Source of the DNA: Allostella vacuolata
GTDB taxonomy: Bacteria > Pseudomonadota > Alphaproteobacteria > ATCC43930 > Allostellaceae
DNA length: 64,000 nt
Reading direction: 5' to 3'
Assembly (NCBI GenBank): GCA_006739055.1
Contig: AP019702.1
Coordinates: 3,683,388 to 3,747,387 of the forward strand
Part shown: one piece after another, positions 8,118 to 16,190 of the stretch
Position numbering within the stretch: position 1 is the stretch's first letter
Layout: every line of letters starts with the position of its first letter
The notes under the pieces: generated by a model
The model's database searches: none
What the model saw: only the letters and a program-made list of their open reading frames with translations
What the model was told of the DNA's origin: nothing
Position numbers and translations under genes: made by a program

Positions 8118-8528
8118 ATGAGAGACAAGGAGACGAGCTTGGCCGAGCGGCTGAGTTCGGCCACGAAGGCAAAGCAGGCATTGCTGGAACGCGCCCGGGC
8201 GAAGTCGCCCGCCAACGACCCGGGCTTCGCCGAGCGCCAGGCTGCCCGCGCCGCCGCCGAACTGGCCCGCGAAGCCCGCCTGGCCGAGAAGAAGGCCGAG
8301 CGTGCGGCCGAGGCACAGCGAGCGGCCGAGGCCAAGGCCGCGGAAGAAGCCGCCCGCATGATCGCCGAGAAAGTCGAGGCCGAAGCCCGCGCGCTGGCCG
8401 AGCAGGCCGACGCCGAGGCCCGGCGGCTGGCCGAGATCGAGGAAGCCGAACGCGCCGTGCAGCTGGAGGCCGAACAGAAGGCCAAGCGCGACGCCCGCTA
8501 CGCGGCCCGCAAGGCGCGCCAGCGGTAG
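8118..8528 (+). CDS. DUF6481-type coiled-coil protein
   Basis: A 136-residue highly charged protein, almost entirely Ala/Glu/Arg/Lys heptads from about residue 35 to the end, predicting one long helical coiled coil; the block FAERQAARAAAELAREARLA fits the DUF6481 family of alphaproteobacteria. There is no signal peptide or cysteine. Function is not known. The ATG at 8118 follows GGAG; longer in-frame starts upstream run through non-repetitive sequence and are unlikely. It lies next to cspA, but no joint function is established. Confidence 0.75.
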   Translation: MRDKETSLAERLSSATKAKQALLERARAKSPANDPGFAERQAARAAAELAREARLAEKKAERAAEAQRAAEAKAAEEAARMIAEKVEAEARALAEQADAEARRLAEIEEAERAVQLEAEQKAKRDARYAARKARQR

Positions 8529-8535
8529 GGACGGT

Positions 8536-9045
8536 TCAGGACGAGGCGGCGGGTGCTTTCTCCTCCGCCCCGTTCACCGCCTTGCGGGCGACGTGCTCCA
8601 GCCGGCCCAGGACCGTCAGCACCAGGATCGCCAGCACGACCGCGATTCCCGCCAGCGCGGCGTAGCCGGCACCGCAGGCGAGCCCGAGCGCGCCCGCGAG
8701 CCAGATGCCGGCGCCCGTCGTCATGCCCCGCACGGAGCCTCGTCCCCGGACGATGGCCCCCGCGCCGAGGAACGCCACGCCGGCGGTCACCGCCTCGATG
8801 ATGCGGATCGGGTCGGTCGACCCGTCGGGCTGGGTGGCGGCGGCGTCCAGGTGCAGCTCGGCGGCCAGGATGGTGAACGTGGCGGCCGCCAGCGCGATCA
8901 GCATGTGCGTGCGCAGGCCGGCCGACTTCTGCCGCCATTCGCGATCGAGGCCGATGCATCCGCCGAGCAGCAGCGCCGCGCCGAGGCGCACGGCGATGAC
9001 CTCCGGCGGCGTCGCCATGATCTCGAAGATGACGGGATCACGCAT
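8536..9045 (-). CDS. MgtC/SapB-family membrane protein
   Basis: A 169-residue protein with four to five hydrophobic helices. The family signature IGLDREW.QKSAGLRTHML is present (residues about 31-48), as is GVAFLGAGAIV.. in the middle. MgtC proteins support growth in low Mg2+ or affect the F-ATPase, but many homologues are uncharacterised. A second in-frame ATG at 9018 would remove nine residues and is equally plausible. Its start overlaps the end of a small upstream open frame. Confidence 0.85.
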   Translation of the reverse strand: MRDPVIFEIMATPPEVIAVRLGAALLLGGCIGLDREWRQKSAGLRTHMLIALAAATFTILAAELHLDAAATQPDGSTDPIRIIEAVTAGVAFLGAGAIVRGRGSVRGMTTGAGIWLAGALGLACGAGYAALAGIAVVLAILVLTVLGRLEHVARKAVNGAEEKAPAASS

Positions 9046-9220
9046 GGCCGATCGCGACCGCCGCCGCGGCCAGCAGGCTGACCAGCATCAGGCCCAGGAC
9101 GATGCCATGCCATGGCCGCGCGGCCAGGCGGCTGGCGGGATGGCGCATGGCGGACGAACCCATCCAGAGGGCCCCGTCCGCTCCGTCGGCGCTGCGAAAG
9201 CGCTGCTCGATGCTGTTCAT
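9038..9220 (-). CDS. Possible small single-pass membrane protein
   Basis: A 60-residue frame with one strong hydrophobic stretch near the C-terminus (GIVLGLMLVSLLAAAAVAIG) after a basic Arg-rich segment, as in small single-pass proteins. Its stop codon overlaps the start of the MgtC gene by 8 bp, which would allow translational coupling. No good ribosome-binding sequence is visible, and I recognise no family. It could be spurious. Confidence 0.35.
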   Translation of the reverse strand: MNSIEQRFRSADGADGALWMGSSAMRHPASRLAARPWHGIVLGLMLVSLLAAAAVAIGHA

Positions 9221-9421
9221 GCTGCGGCCAACGCCGGCCCCCGAACCCGGTTCCGCGGCGGCTTCGACGGCACGCCGAATTTCCATGGAACTAAGTTGGC
9301 GGGAGCCCCGTTGTCCTCGCAGTCGGCGGCGCGGCAGGCGTCGATCCGGGGCCCGATGAGGGTCGCCCCGTCCGGGCGTCAGCCCATGGCGGGGATGGAG
9401 CCGGCTTACCGGTCCGACGTG

Positions 9422-9450
9422 GGAAAGGCCGCCCCTGGGGCGGCCTTTCC
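9422..9450 (-). terminator. Strong inverted repeat, probable terminator of the small lipoprotein gene
   Basis: Nearly perfect 29-base palindrome, arms GGAAAGGCCGCCCC and GGGGCGGCCTTTCC around a single T (in practice a 5-base loop). It lies 27 bp downstream of the lipoprotein stop on the minus strand. It lacks a long T-tract, so termination is likely but not certain. Confidence 0.55.
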
Positions 9451-9477
9451 TGCGTCCGGGCCCGGCCGGCCGGCCGG

Positions 9478-9678
9478 CTAGCGTCCGCGACCGACATTGC
9501 CGCCGTCGCCCGAATAGTCTCCAGTGCAGCGGAAGCCGTCGAGGCTGTTGCCGGGGGTCGCCTGCAGGCACTCCGGGTCCGGAGCGGCGGTGCGCATGGC
9601 GACGCTGGGGCCGGGCACGCCGCTGCAGGCGGCGGCGAGCAGGGCCAGGCCAAGGAAGATGGCAAGACGGGACATCAT
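9478..9678 (-). CDS. Small putative lipoprotein
   Basis: A 66-residue protein with a short signal peptide and lipobox LLAAAC (Cys18), then a short soluble tail with two more cysteines (PECLQ and FRCTG) and a Gly/Asp-rich end. The start is one of two adjacent ATGs at 9678/9675 after GAGG. No family is recognised; probably a small lipid-anchored envelope protein. It is followed by a strong hairpin, supporting a separate transcription unit. Confidence 0.6.
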   Translation of the reverse strand: MMSRLAIFLGLALLAAACSGVPGPSVAMRTAAPDPECLQATPGNSLDGFRCTGDYSGDGGNVGRGR

Positions 9679-9851
9679 GGACCTCGTGGGTTTGCCCCCC
9701 ACGCATATCCATCTGGGGTGGACGGGCGTCCCGGAAAGGGCCGTCCCGATCACGTTCTGCGGATGCGTTTGACCGTCCGACGACAGCGATTGGCCTGACG
9801 GCGCCGGCGGCCCGGGGATAGTGTGCTGCGATCGAAGCAGAGGCCGATGCG

Positions 9852-11102
9852 ATGTCCACGAACACGCGCCAGATGGCGTTCATCAACACCGCCCACACCT
9901 TCACCCACTACAGCCTGCTGATCCTGGCGACGGCGGTGCTGGCGATCGTGCAGCAGGACACCGCCAGCTTCGGCGGCGACTACGGGCCGATCCTGGCGCT
10001 CGGCACCGGCATGTTCGTGCTCTACGGCCTGGGCTCGCTGCCGATGGGCTGGCTGGCCGAACGCCTCGGCCGCAAGCAGATGATGACCGCCTTCTTCATC
10101 GGCACCGGCGGCTGCATGATCGTGGCCGGCACCATGTCCTCGCCGGTCGGCCTGATGCTCTCGCTGGCACTGATGGGCGCCTTCTCGGCCATCTACCACC
10201 CGATCGGCACCGCCATGCTGGTGGAGGCGGCGGGGCCGCGGGTCGGCCGCGCCGTCGGCATCAACGGCGTGTTCGGCAATGTCGGCGTTGCTCTGGCGCC
10301 GGTGGTGACGGCGTTCCTGGCGGCCCAGCTCGGCTGGCACTGGGCCTTCATCATCCCGGGCGCCCTGTGCATGGCGGTCGGCCTGCTCTACCTGCGCGAG
10401 CCTGCCTTCGACGCCAGCCGCGGCAATGCCGGCGCCAGGCCGTTCCCGGAGATCCCGCGGGCCGTCGTGCGCCGCGCGGTGATCATCCTGATGGCGATCG
10501 CCGCCGTTTCCGGGCTGGTCTTCAACGCCTTCACCCTGCTCATCCCCAAGCTGATGGAGGAGCGCCTCGCCTCCTCGCCCGACCTGCTGCCGGTGGTGGG
10601 GCTGCTCGCCTTCCTCGCCACCCTGTGCGGCGGCCTGACCCAGTACACCGTCGGCCAGCTGATCGACCGCAACACCCTGAAGGCCGTCTTCCTGCCGCTC
10701 GGCGTGGTGCTGGTCCCGGCCCTGCTCGGCCTGTCCTTCGTCCAGGGCTGGCTGGTGCTGCCGCTGGCCGGCATCGTCGCCGCCTCGATCTTCGGCCAGG
10801 TCACGGTCAACGACACCATGACCGCGCGCTACATCGCGCCGGCCCTGCGCGCCAAGCTCTACTCGGTGCGCTTCACCATCGGCTTCATGGGGGCGGCGGG
10901 CGCCTCGCCGCTGGTCGGCTTCCTGCACGAGGCGACCGGCAACCTGGCGCTGGCGATGGTCGTGCTGGCCGGCTTCGGCAGCATCACGCTGGCCTGTGCC
11001 CTGCTCTTCCCGAACCGCAAGGAAGAACTGGCGCCGGAACTCTGGGCCCGCTCGCCCGAGGCGGTGGCGGCCGCGCGGCCTATGGCCGCACCGGCGGAGT
11101 AG
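9852..11102 (+). CDS. MFS transporter
   Basis: A 416-residue polytopic protein with about 12 hydrophobic segments. The loop 2-3 sequence GWLAERLGRKQMMT matches major facilitator motif A. Cytoplasmic membrane permease or exporter; nothing in the sequence identifies the substrate. It stands alone: the next gene begins 77 bp later with its own ribosome site. The start ATG at 9852 places the N-terminus just before the first helix, as expected. Confidence 0.85.
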   Translation: MSTNTRQMAFINTAHTFTHYSLLILATAVLAIVQQDTASFGGDYGPILALGTGMFVLYGLGSLPMGWLAERLGRKQMMTAFFIGTGGCMIVAGTMSSPVGLMLSLALMGAFSAIYHPIGTAMLVEAAGPRVGRAVGINGVFGNVGVALAPVVTAFLAAQLGWHWAFIIPGALCMAVGLLYLREPAFDASRGNAGARPFPEIPRAVVRRAVIILMAIAAVSGLVFNAFTLLIPKLMEERLASSPDLLPVVGLLAFLATLCGGLTQYTVGQLIDRNTLKAVFLPLGVVLVPALLGLSFVQGWLVLPLAGIVAASIFGQVTVNDTMTARYIAPALRAKLYSVRFTIGFMGAAGASPLVGFLHEATGNLALAMVVLAGFGSITLACALLFPNRKEELAPELWARSPEAVAAARPMAAPAE

Positions 11103-11179
11103 GTTCCCAGGAACGCTTCCCGCGCCGCCAGCCCGGCATCGGAGTATGATCCGGGCATGGCGGCTCGGGGAGTGCGGGG

Positions 11180-11887
11180 TTGAATTTCGACAGCGTCGTC
11201 CATGCCTGGTGGTTCGTCGGGCTGGACGTGGTGGGGACGGTCGCCTTCGCCTTGTCCGGGATCACCATCGCCCGGTCGGAAAGCTATTCCCTGTTCGGCG
11301 CCTTCGTGCTGGCGGCCCTGCCGGCGGTCGGCGGCGGCCTGGTGATGGATCTGATCGCCGGCCGCGCGCCGGTCGGCATCATCGACCAGCCGTCCTACAT
11401 GCTGTCGATCATCCTGGTGGTGGTCGCCGCCCGCCTGGTCCTGGCCTTCATCGACTACGCCCGCGGCCGCTTGCTGTTCTTCTTCGACCTCGCCTACCTC
11501 TACGTCCGGGCGCAGCAGACGATCACGACGCGGACCCTGCTGGTGCTGTTCGATTCGATCGGCCTGGCGAGCTTCACCGTCACCGGCGTCCTGACCGCGA
11601 TCCAGTTCGACTGCCGGCCCTACCTGGTCTGGGGGCCGGTCTTCGCCGTGCTCAACGCCGCGTTCGGCACCATCCTGCGCGACGTCTTCCGGGCCGATGC
11701 CCACAACCCGATCATGAAGGGCAGCTTTTACGCCGAGATCGCCGCGATCTGGGGCGTGCTGCTGACCGCGGCCCTGCTTCTGCTGCCGCCCTCGACCCAT
11801 CCCTGGATCGTGCTCGGCGCCCTGCTGGGCGCGTCGGCCCTGCGGATGGCGATCTACCGCCTGGGGATCCGGGCGCCGATGTTCTGA
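11180..11887 (+). CDS. TRIC-type cation channel family protein (formerly UPF0126)
   Basis: A 235-residue membrane protein with about seven hydrophobic helices arranged as two repeats. GTVAFALSGITIA in the first repeat and GLASFTVTGVLTAI in the second are the paired glycine-rich signatures of bacterial TRIC channels; LRDVFRAD is also typical. It starts with TTG at 11180, preceded by GGGGAG. Prokaryotic TRIC homologues conduct K+; the physiological role here is unknown. It ends 24 bp from the convergent peptidase gene. Confidence 0.88.
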   Translation: MNFDSVVHAWWFVGLDVVGTVAFALSGITIARSESYSLFGAFVLAALPAVGGGLVMDLIAGRAPVGIIDQPSYMLSIILVVVAARLVLAFIDYARGRLLFFFDLAYLYVRAQQTITTRTLLVLFDSIGLASFTVTGVLTAIQFDCRPYLVWGPVFAVLNAAFGTILRDVFRADAHNPIMKGSFYAEIAAIWGVLLTAALLLLPPSTHPWIVLGALLGASALRMAIYRLGIRAPMF

Positions 11888-11911
11888 TCACCCGGGCACC
11901 GGGCCCACCGC

Positions 11912-13249
11912 CTATTCGGCAGCCGGGGCCAAGCCCCGATGCAACTCCCAGCTTTCCCGGAACGCCTGGCTGGTGGCCTCGGGCGGGGCGACCGGCAGGT
12001 CGGCCGCCCAGCGCGCCTCGGCCGCCGCCGCCTCGGCCCAGCATTCGCCGACCAGGCGGGCCGCCTCCTCGCCCGGTGCCGGCCCGAGCCCGGCGACGCG
12101 CGCGGCGAAGCGGGTCTCCATCGCATCCCGCTCGCCGCCGATGGCGCGCAGCGCCGCGGCGTGGTCGCCCAGCACGGCCCGGCGATGCAGGCGCTCGTGG
12201 CGCCACCACAGGCTCGCATCGTCGGCGGCGCCGGTCGGCTGGGGGCCGTGCGGGGGCAGGCCCGACTGGAACAGCACCGGCTTGAAGATCGACAGGCACG
12301 GCGCCGAGGTGCCGGTCACCCAGTAGATGCCCGGCCTGTCCGGATGCAGTTCCGCCACCAGCGAGCCGACGCTCTGCCCGCGGCGCAGCCCGGCGCCGGC
12401 ATGCATGCAGATGGCCCGCGTCGTCGAGCGGTCGGGGTGCCAGTCGGCCGTGCCGTCGGCTTCTGCGCCGTGGTCGCGCAGGGTGGCCATCATGTCCGCC
12501 GCCGTCAGCCGCCCGTCCCTGCGCTTGAGCAGGGTGGTGGCGCGCGCGCAGCGCAGGCGACCGCGGCTCTGCGCGTCGCGCTCCAGGTCGATGTAGGATT
12601 CCGCGAAGTCGAGGTCGGCCGCGTCCCGGCACCAGCCCTGGGCCCGGGCATGCTCCACCAGGCCGCCGCCTGCCTGCGAGATGCGGCCGCGCCCGATCGA
12701 CAGCGCATTGGATATGGCGCGGACCGGCGGGCAGCGCTCGACCGCCCACATGCGGCCGACCGTCTCCAGCACGAAGGCGTCGGTCGCATCGGCGATGAGG
12801 AACGAGTTGTCGTAGAAATGCTCGTGGCGATGGCCGCAATTGCCGCCCTGTCCGTGCGCCTCCAGCAGCCCGGTGATGACCGCGACCGCCTCCGCCGCGG
12901 TGGCGGCCCGCTCCAGCCCCAGCCGGACCAGGTCCATGCCGATCAGGGCCGGCGTGCGGCCGGGCGGCAGGGTGGCGAACACCGCCTCATTGCCGATCAC
13001 CACCCCGTGCTCGTTGGCCCCCATCTCCGCGCCCCACAGCCAGTAGGGGCGGCTCAGCAGGACGGCGTGGGTGCGGGCCGCCTGGGGGATATCGATGTAG
13101 GTGCAGCGCAGCCCGGCCCCCTCGGCATGGCGCGCGGCCGGCACCAGGTCGAGGAACTGCGCCTCGTCCCGCTCGCGGTCGCTGTTCTTGGCGAAGAGCA
13201 CTACCCCACCGGCCGTAGCCGGCGGCAGGGCCACCATCGTGTCACACAT
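11912..13249 (-). CDS. C69-family (secernin-like) dipeptidase
   Basis: A 445-residue protein beginning MCDTMVALPP, with Cys2 in position to become the N-terminal nucleophile after Met removal, as in the Ntn-hydrolase fold of C69/secernin proteins. FAKNSDRERDEAQ and the central NALSIG segment also match the family. No signal peptide, so it is cytosolic. The ATG at 13249 is fixed by the need for Met-Cys; longer in-frame starts are rejected. It lies 67 bp downstream of the PEPC-like gene on the same strand and may be read from it or from its own promoter. Confidence 0.88.
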   Translation of the reverse strand: MCDTMVALPPATAGGVVLFAKNSDRERDEAQFLDLVPAARHAEGAGLRCTYIDIPQAARTHAVLLSRPYWLWGAEMGANEHGVVIGNEAVFATLPPGRTPALIGMDLVRLGLERAATAAEAVAVITGLLEAHGQGGNCGHRHEHFYDNSFLIADATDAFVLETVGRMWAVERCPPVRAISNALSIGRGRISQAGGGLVEHARAQGWCRDAADLDFAESYIDLERDAQSRGRLRCARATTLLKRRDGRLTAADMMATLRDHGAEADGTADWHPDRSTTRAICMHAGAGLRRGQSVGSLVAELHPDRPGIYWVTGTSAPCLSIFKPVLFQSGLPPHGPQPTGAADDASLWWRHERLHRRAVLGDHAAALRAIGGERDAMETRFAARVAGLGPAPGEEAARLVGECWAEAAAAEARWAADLPVAPPEATSQAFRESWELHRGLAPAAE

Positions 13250-13316
13250 CCAGCCACGCTCCCGCGAACACTCGATCCGGCCCCGAGCGTAGCGCAGATC
13301 CGCGCGCCTGCAAGCC

Positions 13317-16178
13317 TCAGCCGAAGGCGCCGACCTCATGGCTGACGGCGACCGCGATCTCGCGGACCAGCGCGAACTGGCGGGCCATCGGCTGGAAGAT
13401 CTCGGCGTGCTCGCGGGCATAGGCGCCGGCGACGCGCGGCGCGGCCGGCTCGGCATAGTCGCGCGCGCGGGCGGGGTCGGCGGCGTCGGGGAAGATCTCC
13501 GCCAGCAGGGCCAGCGCCTGGGGCACCTCCAGGCGCAGAATGGCCGCCACCAGCACCGGCCGGGTGACCCCGTGGCGGGGCGAGAACTCCGGTATCTCGG
13601 CCGCGAGCAGCCAGATGCGATGGATCAGCGCCAGGCGCAGCGCGTGCAGCAGGACCTCCCGCGTCGCCATCCGGGGCGCGTCCGGCCAGGCGCCGCGCAG
13701 GGCCAGATGGTCCGCCTGGACCCGGCGGAACATCGCCTGCACGTCCGCCCACAGGTCGAGCCCTTCGAGGGCACGCGCGACCGTCACCAGCGCCTCGCGC
13801 CGGCCGGGGCGGGTGGTGTGGTGGGCGCGGTCGAGCCAGGTTCCGGGGTCGAGCGTGGCGATCACCGCGCGCAGCACGTCCAGGTCGGAATGGGCCAGGG
13901 CGTGGGCGGCCAGGTCCATGGCCCGGCTGAAGCGGCGGCTGCGCCGGCGCAGGTCGCCGAAGGTCTCCGGCTGCCGGGCCGCGGCCTGGCCCAGCCCGTG
14001 CAGCGTGTTGGCGCACCAGCCGAGCTGCTGCAGGATCGCGTTGTTGGGGATGGCGCGCAGGTCGCGGGGGTGGCGGATGCGGGCGGCCGTGCCCATGCCG
14101 TCGGTCTGGCGGGCGGCCGGGCGCGAGCCGGTCGCGTCCAGCAGGGCCGGGCCGAAGGCGCCGAGCAGCGCCGCATAGCCCGCATCCTCGACCATCCCCT
14201 CCATCGCCGAGCGCACGGTCGCGAAGAAATCCGCGACGAAGTCCGGATCGGCATAGATCGGGTCCTCGATCGGTCCGGCCGCGGGGTGGAAGGCATGCTC
14301 GGCGATGCGGGCGACGACGGCCAGCGCCAGGTCGGGCGTGCCGAACAGCAGGTAGCCGTCGCCGCCCTGGAACGCGCTCTCCTCGCGCACCGGCAGCGAG
14401 GCGCGGTTGAGCGCCTGGCGGGAGGCCGTCGGCGACAGGTACTTCAGCCGGTCGGCCAGCGAGCCCGGATGGGCGCCGCGGCCGATGCTCTCGCCATGGG
14501 TGTCGAACAGGATCACCTCGACCCCGCGCACGCCGTGCCGGGCCAGGGTGTCGGCGATCTTGAGGCGCAGCCGCTCGATCAGGTTGGAGGCGGCGAGCTG
14601 GCCGACATAGCGGCCGGAATCGGAATAGCCGAACTGCAGCGCCAGCCGCCCGGTCGCCTCCAGATAGGCGCGATAGTGGCGGCTGCGCAACGCCTCGTCG
14701 AGCACGCGGGCGCCCTGCTCCAGCGCCTCGGCGGTCTCGAACAGGGGGCTGATCTCCACCTGCCGCTCAATGCCGAACAGGCGGGCGAGCCACAGCGCCG
14801 CCAGCAGCGTGTAGCCGCTCTCGGTCTCGGCGATCAGGAAGCGCACCGGGGTCGTGCCGTCGACATGCTTGACGATCTGGGCCACGGTCATCATCAGGCG
14901 CGCGGCCGAAGCCTGCTCGGCCATCAGCCCGCCGAAATCGACCGGCACCGGCTCCACCGCGTCGAGGGCGGCGTTGATCGCCGCCAGCAGCGCGCGGCGG
15001 TGGGCCGGGTCCTCGACGAAGTCGACGATACCCAGGCGCTGCCGCACGACGTTGTGGATCTGGGTCGCATTCAGCCGGACATGGGTGTGGGCCAGCGACA
15101 GCCCGTGCGCCACCAGCCCGGCCCGGGCGACCGCCAGCGTCATCCGCCCCGCCTCGTCGGCGCCCGAGATGGCGGTGACGAAGGCGGCCAGCAGCGGCTC
15201 CGGCGTGACCAGCGCCGCGTCGCGGCCGTCCACCAGCAGGCGGGCGAAGGCCGCCACCTGGTCCGGCTCCGGCGCCGTGGGACAGGCGGCGATCTGCGCC
15301 TGGACCCGGTCGATGGCGGTGGCGATCCGGCCCGCCAGTGTGCCGGCGGACGGGACCGGCAGCACCTGCGCCTGCAGCCGGGCGAGCTGCAGGCGCTTCA
15401 TGCGCAGGCGCAGGCGCAGCGTGTCCCACCAGCCGATGTCGGTGCGGCCGTCGGTGTCGTAGCCGACCCAGCTCGACAGGATCAGCGGGCGCGGCACCAG
15501 CCCGGTCCAGCGGTCGGGCCAGGAGCCGCGCGCGGCCGCCAGCAGCCGGGCGTTCAACCGGTCGAGCGCGTCGCGGCCGTTGGCGATCGCCTCGACGGCG
15601 CGGGCGAACTCGTGCTCCAGCGTCGGCGGGTCCGGGCGGTGGGATTCGAACCGGGCGGGCGGCGTGCCGCCGGCCGCCGTCGCCAGCGCGCGGGCCACCT
15701 CGGCCCGCACCGCGAAGGTCGGATGCCCGGTGAAGACGGCGGCGTAGCGCGGCCGCTCGACCGATTCGCGGAAGCGCGCCCAGGGTACCGGGCTGTCGGC
15801 CGGGTCGGGGCGCAGCACATGGCCGGCGACCCGGGCGAGTGCTGCCTCGTTCGCCGCCGTGTCCAGCCCGCCGACATAGTCGGCGATGCGCCGGGCGCGG
15901 TCCGCGAAGGCGACGTCGCGCAGGTGCCGGACCAGTGCCTCCAGCGTCGCCTGGTCGAGGCGCCCGGCATCGATCTCACGGGTGATGGCGAGCGCCACCG
16001 ACAGGACGGGCTTGCCGAAGGGATCCTGCGCGGCATGCCGGATGGTCGCGGCCGTCAGCTCCAGCAGGGCGGCGGCGCGGCCGGCCACGTCGGCGGTGCC
16101 GTCCTCGTTCCCGGCCCCCTGGTCGGCGGAGTTGTCCAACGCTTCCGTTCCTCCTGTCTCAGGCGAGGCAGGAAGCAT
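13317..16178 (-). CDS. Phosphoenolpyruvate carboxylase homologue with degenerate active site
   Basis: A 953-residue protein with the overall PEPC layout and length. GHPTF (151-155) replaces TAHPTE but keeps H152. WVGYDTDGR (237-245) replaces WxGGDRDGN. QFGYSDSGRY (516-524) replaces the canonical GYSDSxKD. The glycine loop is FDTHGESIGRGAHP instead of FHGRGGxxGRGGxP, losing the catalytic His and first Arg while keeping the second. LRAIP is followed by ILQQLGWCANTLHGLG, so the usual QNR Arg is absent, and the C-terminus lacks the RNTG-like end. I therefore expect little or no normal PEP carboxylation. It follows the ROK-type gene by 12 bp, so the two are co-transcribed. Confidence 0.8.
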   Translation of the reverse strand: MLPASPETGGTEALDNSADQGAGNEDGTADVAGRAAALLELTAATIRHAAQDPFGKPVLSVALAITREIDAGRLDQATLEALVRHLRDVAFADRARRIADYVGGLDTAANEAALARVAGHVLRPDPADSPVPWARFRESVERPRYAAVFTGHPTFAVRAEVARALATAAGGTPPARFESHRPDPPTLEHEFARAVEAIANGRDALDRLNARLLAAARGSWPDRWTGLVPRPLILSSWVGYDTDGRTDIGWWDTLRLRLRMKRLQLARLQAQVLPVPSAGTLAGRIATAIDRVQAQIAACPTAPEPDQVAAFARLLVDGRDAALVTPEPLLAAFVTAISGADEAGRMTLAVARAGLVAHGLSLAHTHVRLNATQIHNVVRQRLGIVDFVEDPAHRRALLAAINAALDAVEPVPVDFGGLMAEQASAARLMMTVAQIVKHVDGTTPVRFLIAETESGYTLLAALWLARLFGIERQVEISPLFETAEALEQGARVLDEALRSRHYRAYLEATGRLALQFGYSDSGRYVGQLAASNLIERLRLKIADTLARHGVRGVEVILFDTHGESIGRGAHPGSLADRLKYLSPTASRQALNRASLPVREESAFQGGDGYLLFGTPDLALAVVARIAEHAFHPAAGPIEDPIYADPDFVADFFATVRSAMEGMVEDAGYAALLGAFGPALLDATGSRPAARQTDGMGTAARIRHPRDLRAIPNNAILQQLGWCANTLHGLGQAAARQPETFGDLRRRSRRFSRAMDLAAHALAHSDLDVLRAVIATLDPGTWLDRAHHTTRPGRREALVTVARALEGLDLWADVQAMFRRVQADHLALRGAWPDAPRMATREVLLHALRLALIHRIWLLAAEIPEFSPRHGVTRPVLVAAILRLEVPQALALLAEIFPDAADPARARDYAEPAAPRVAGAYAREHAEIFQPMARQFALVREIAVAVSHEVGAFG

Positions 16179-16190
16179 GCCACGAGCCCG

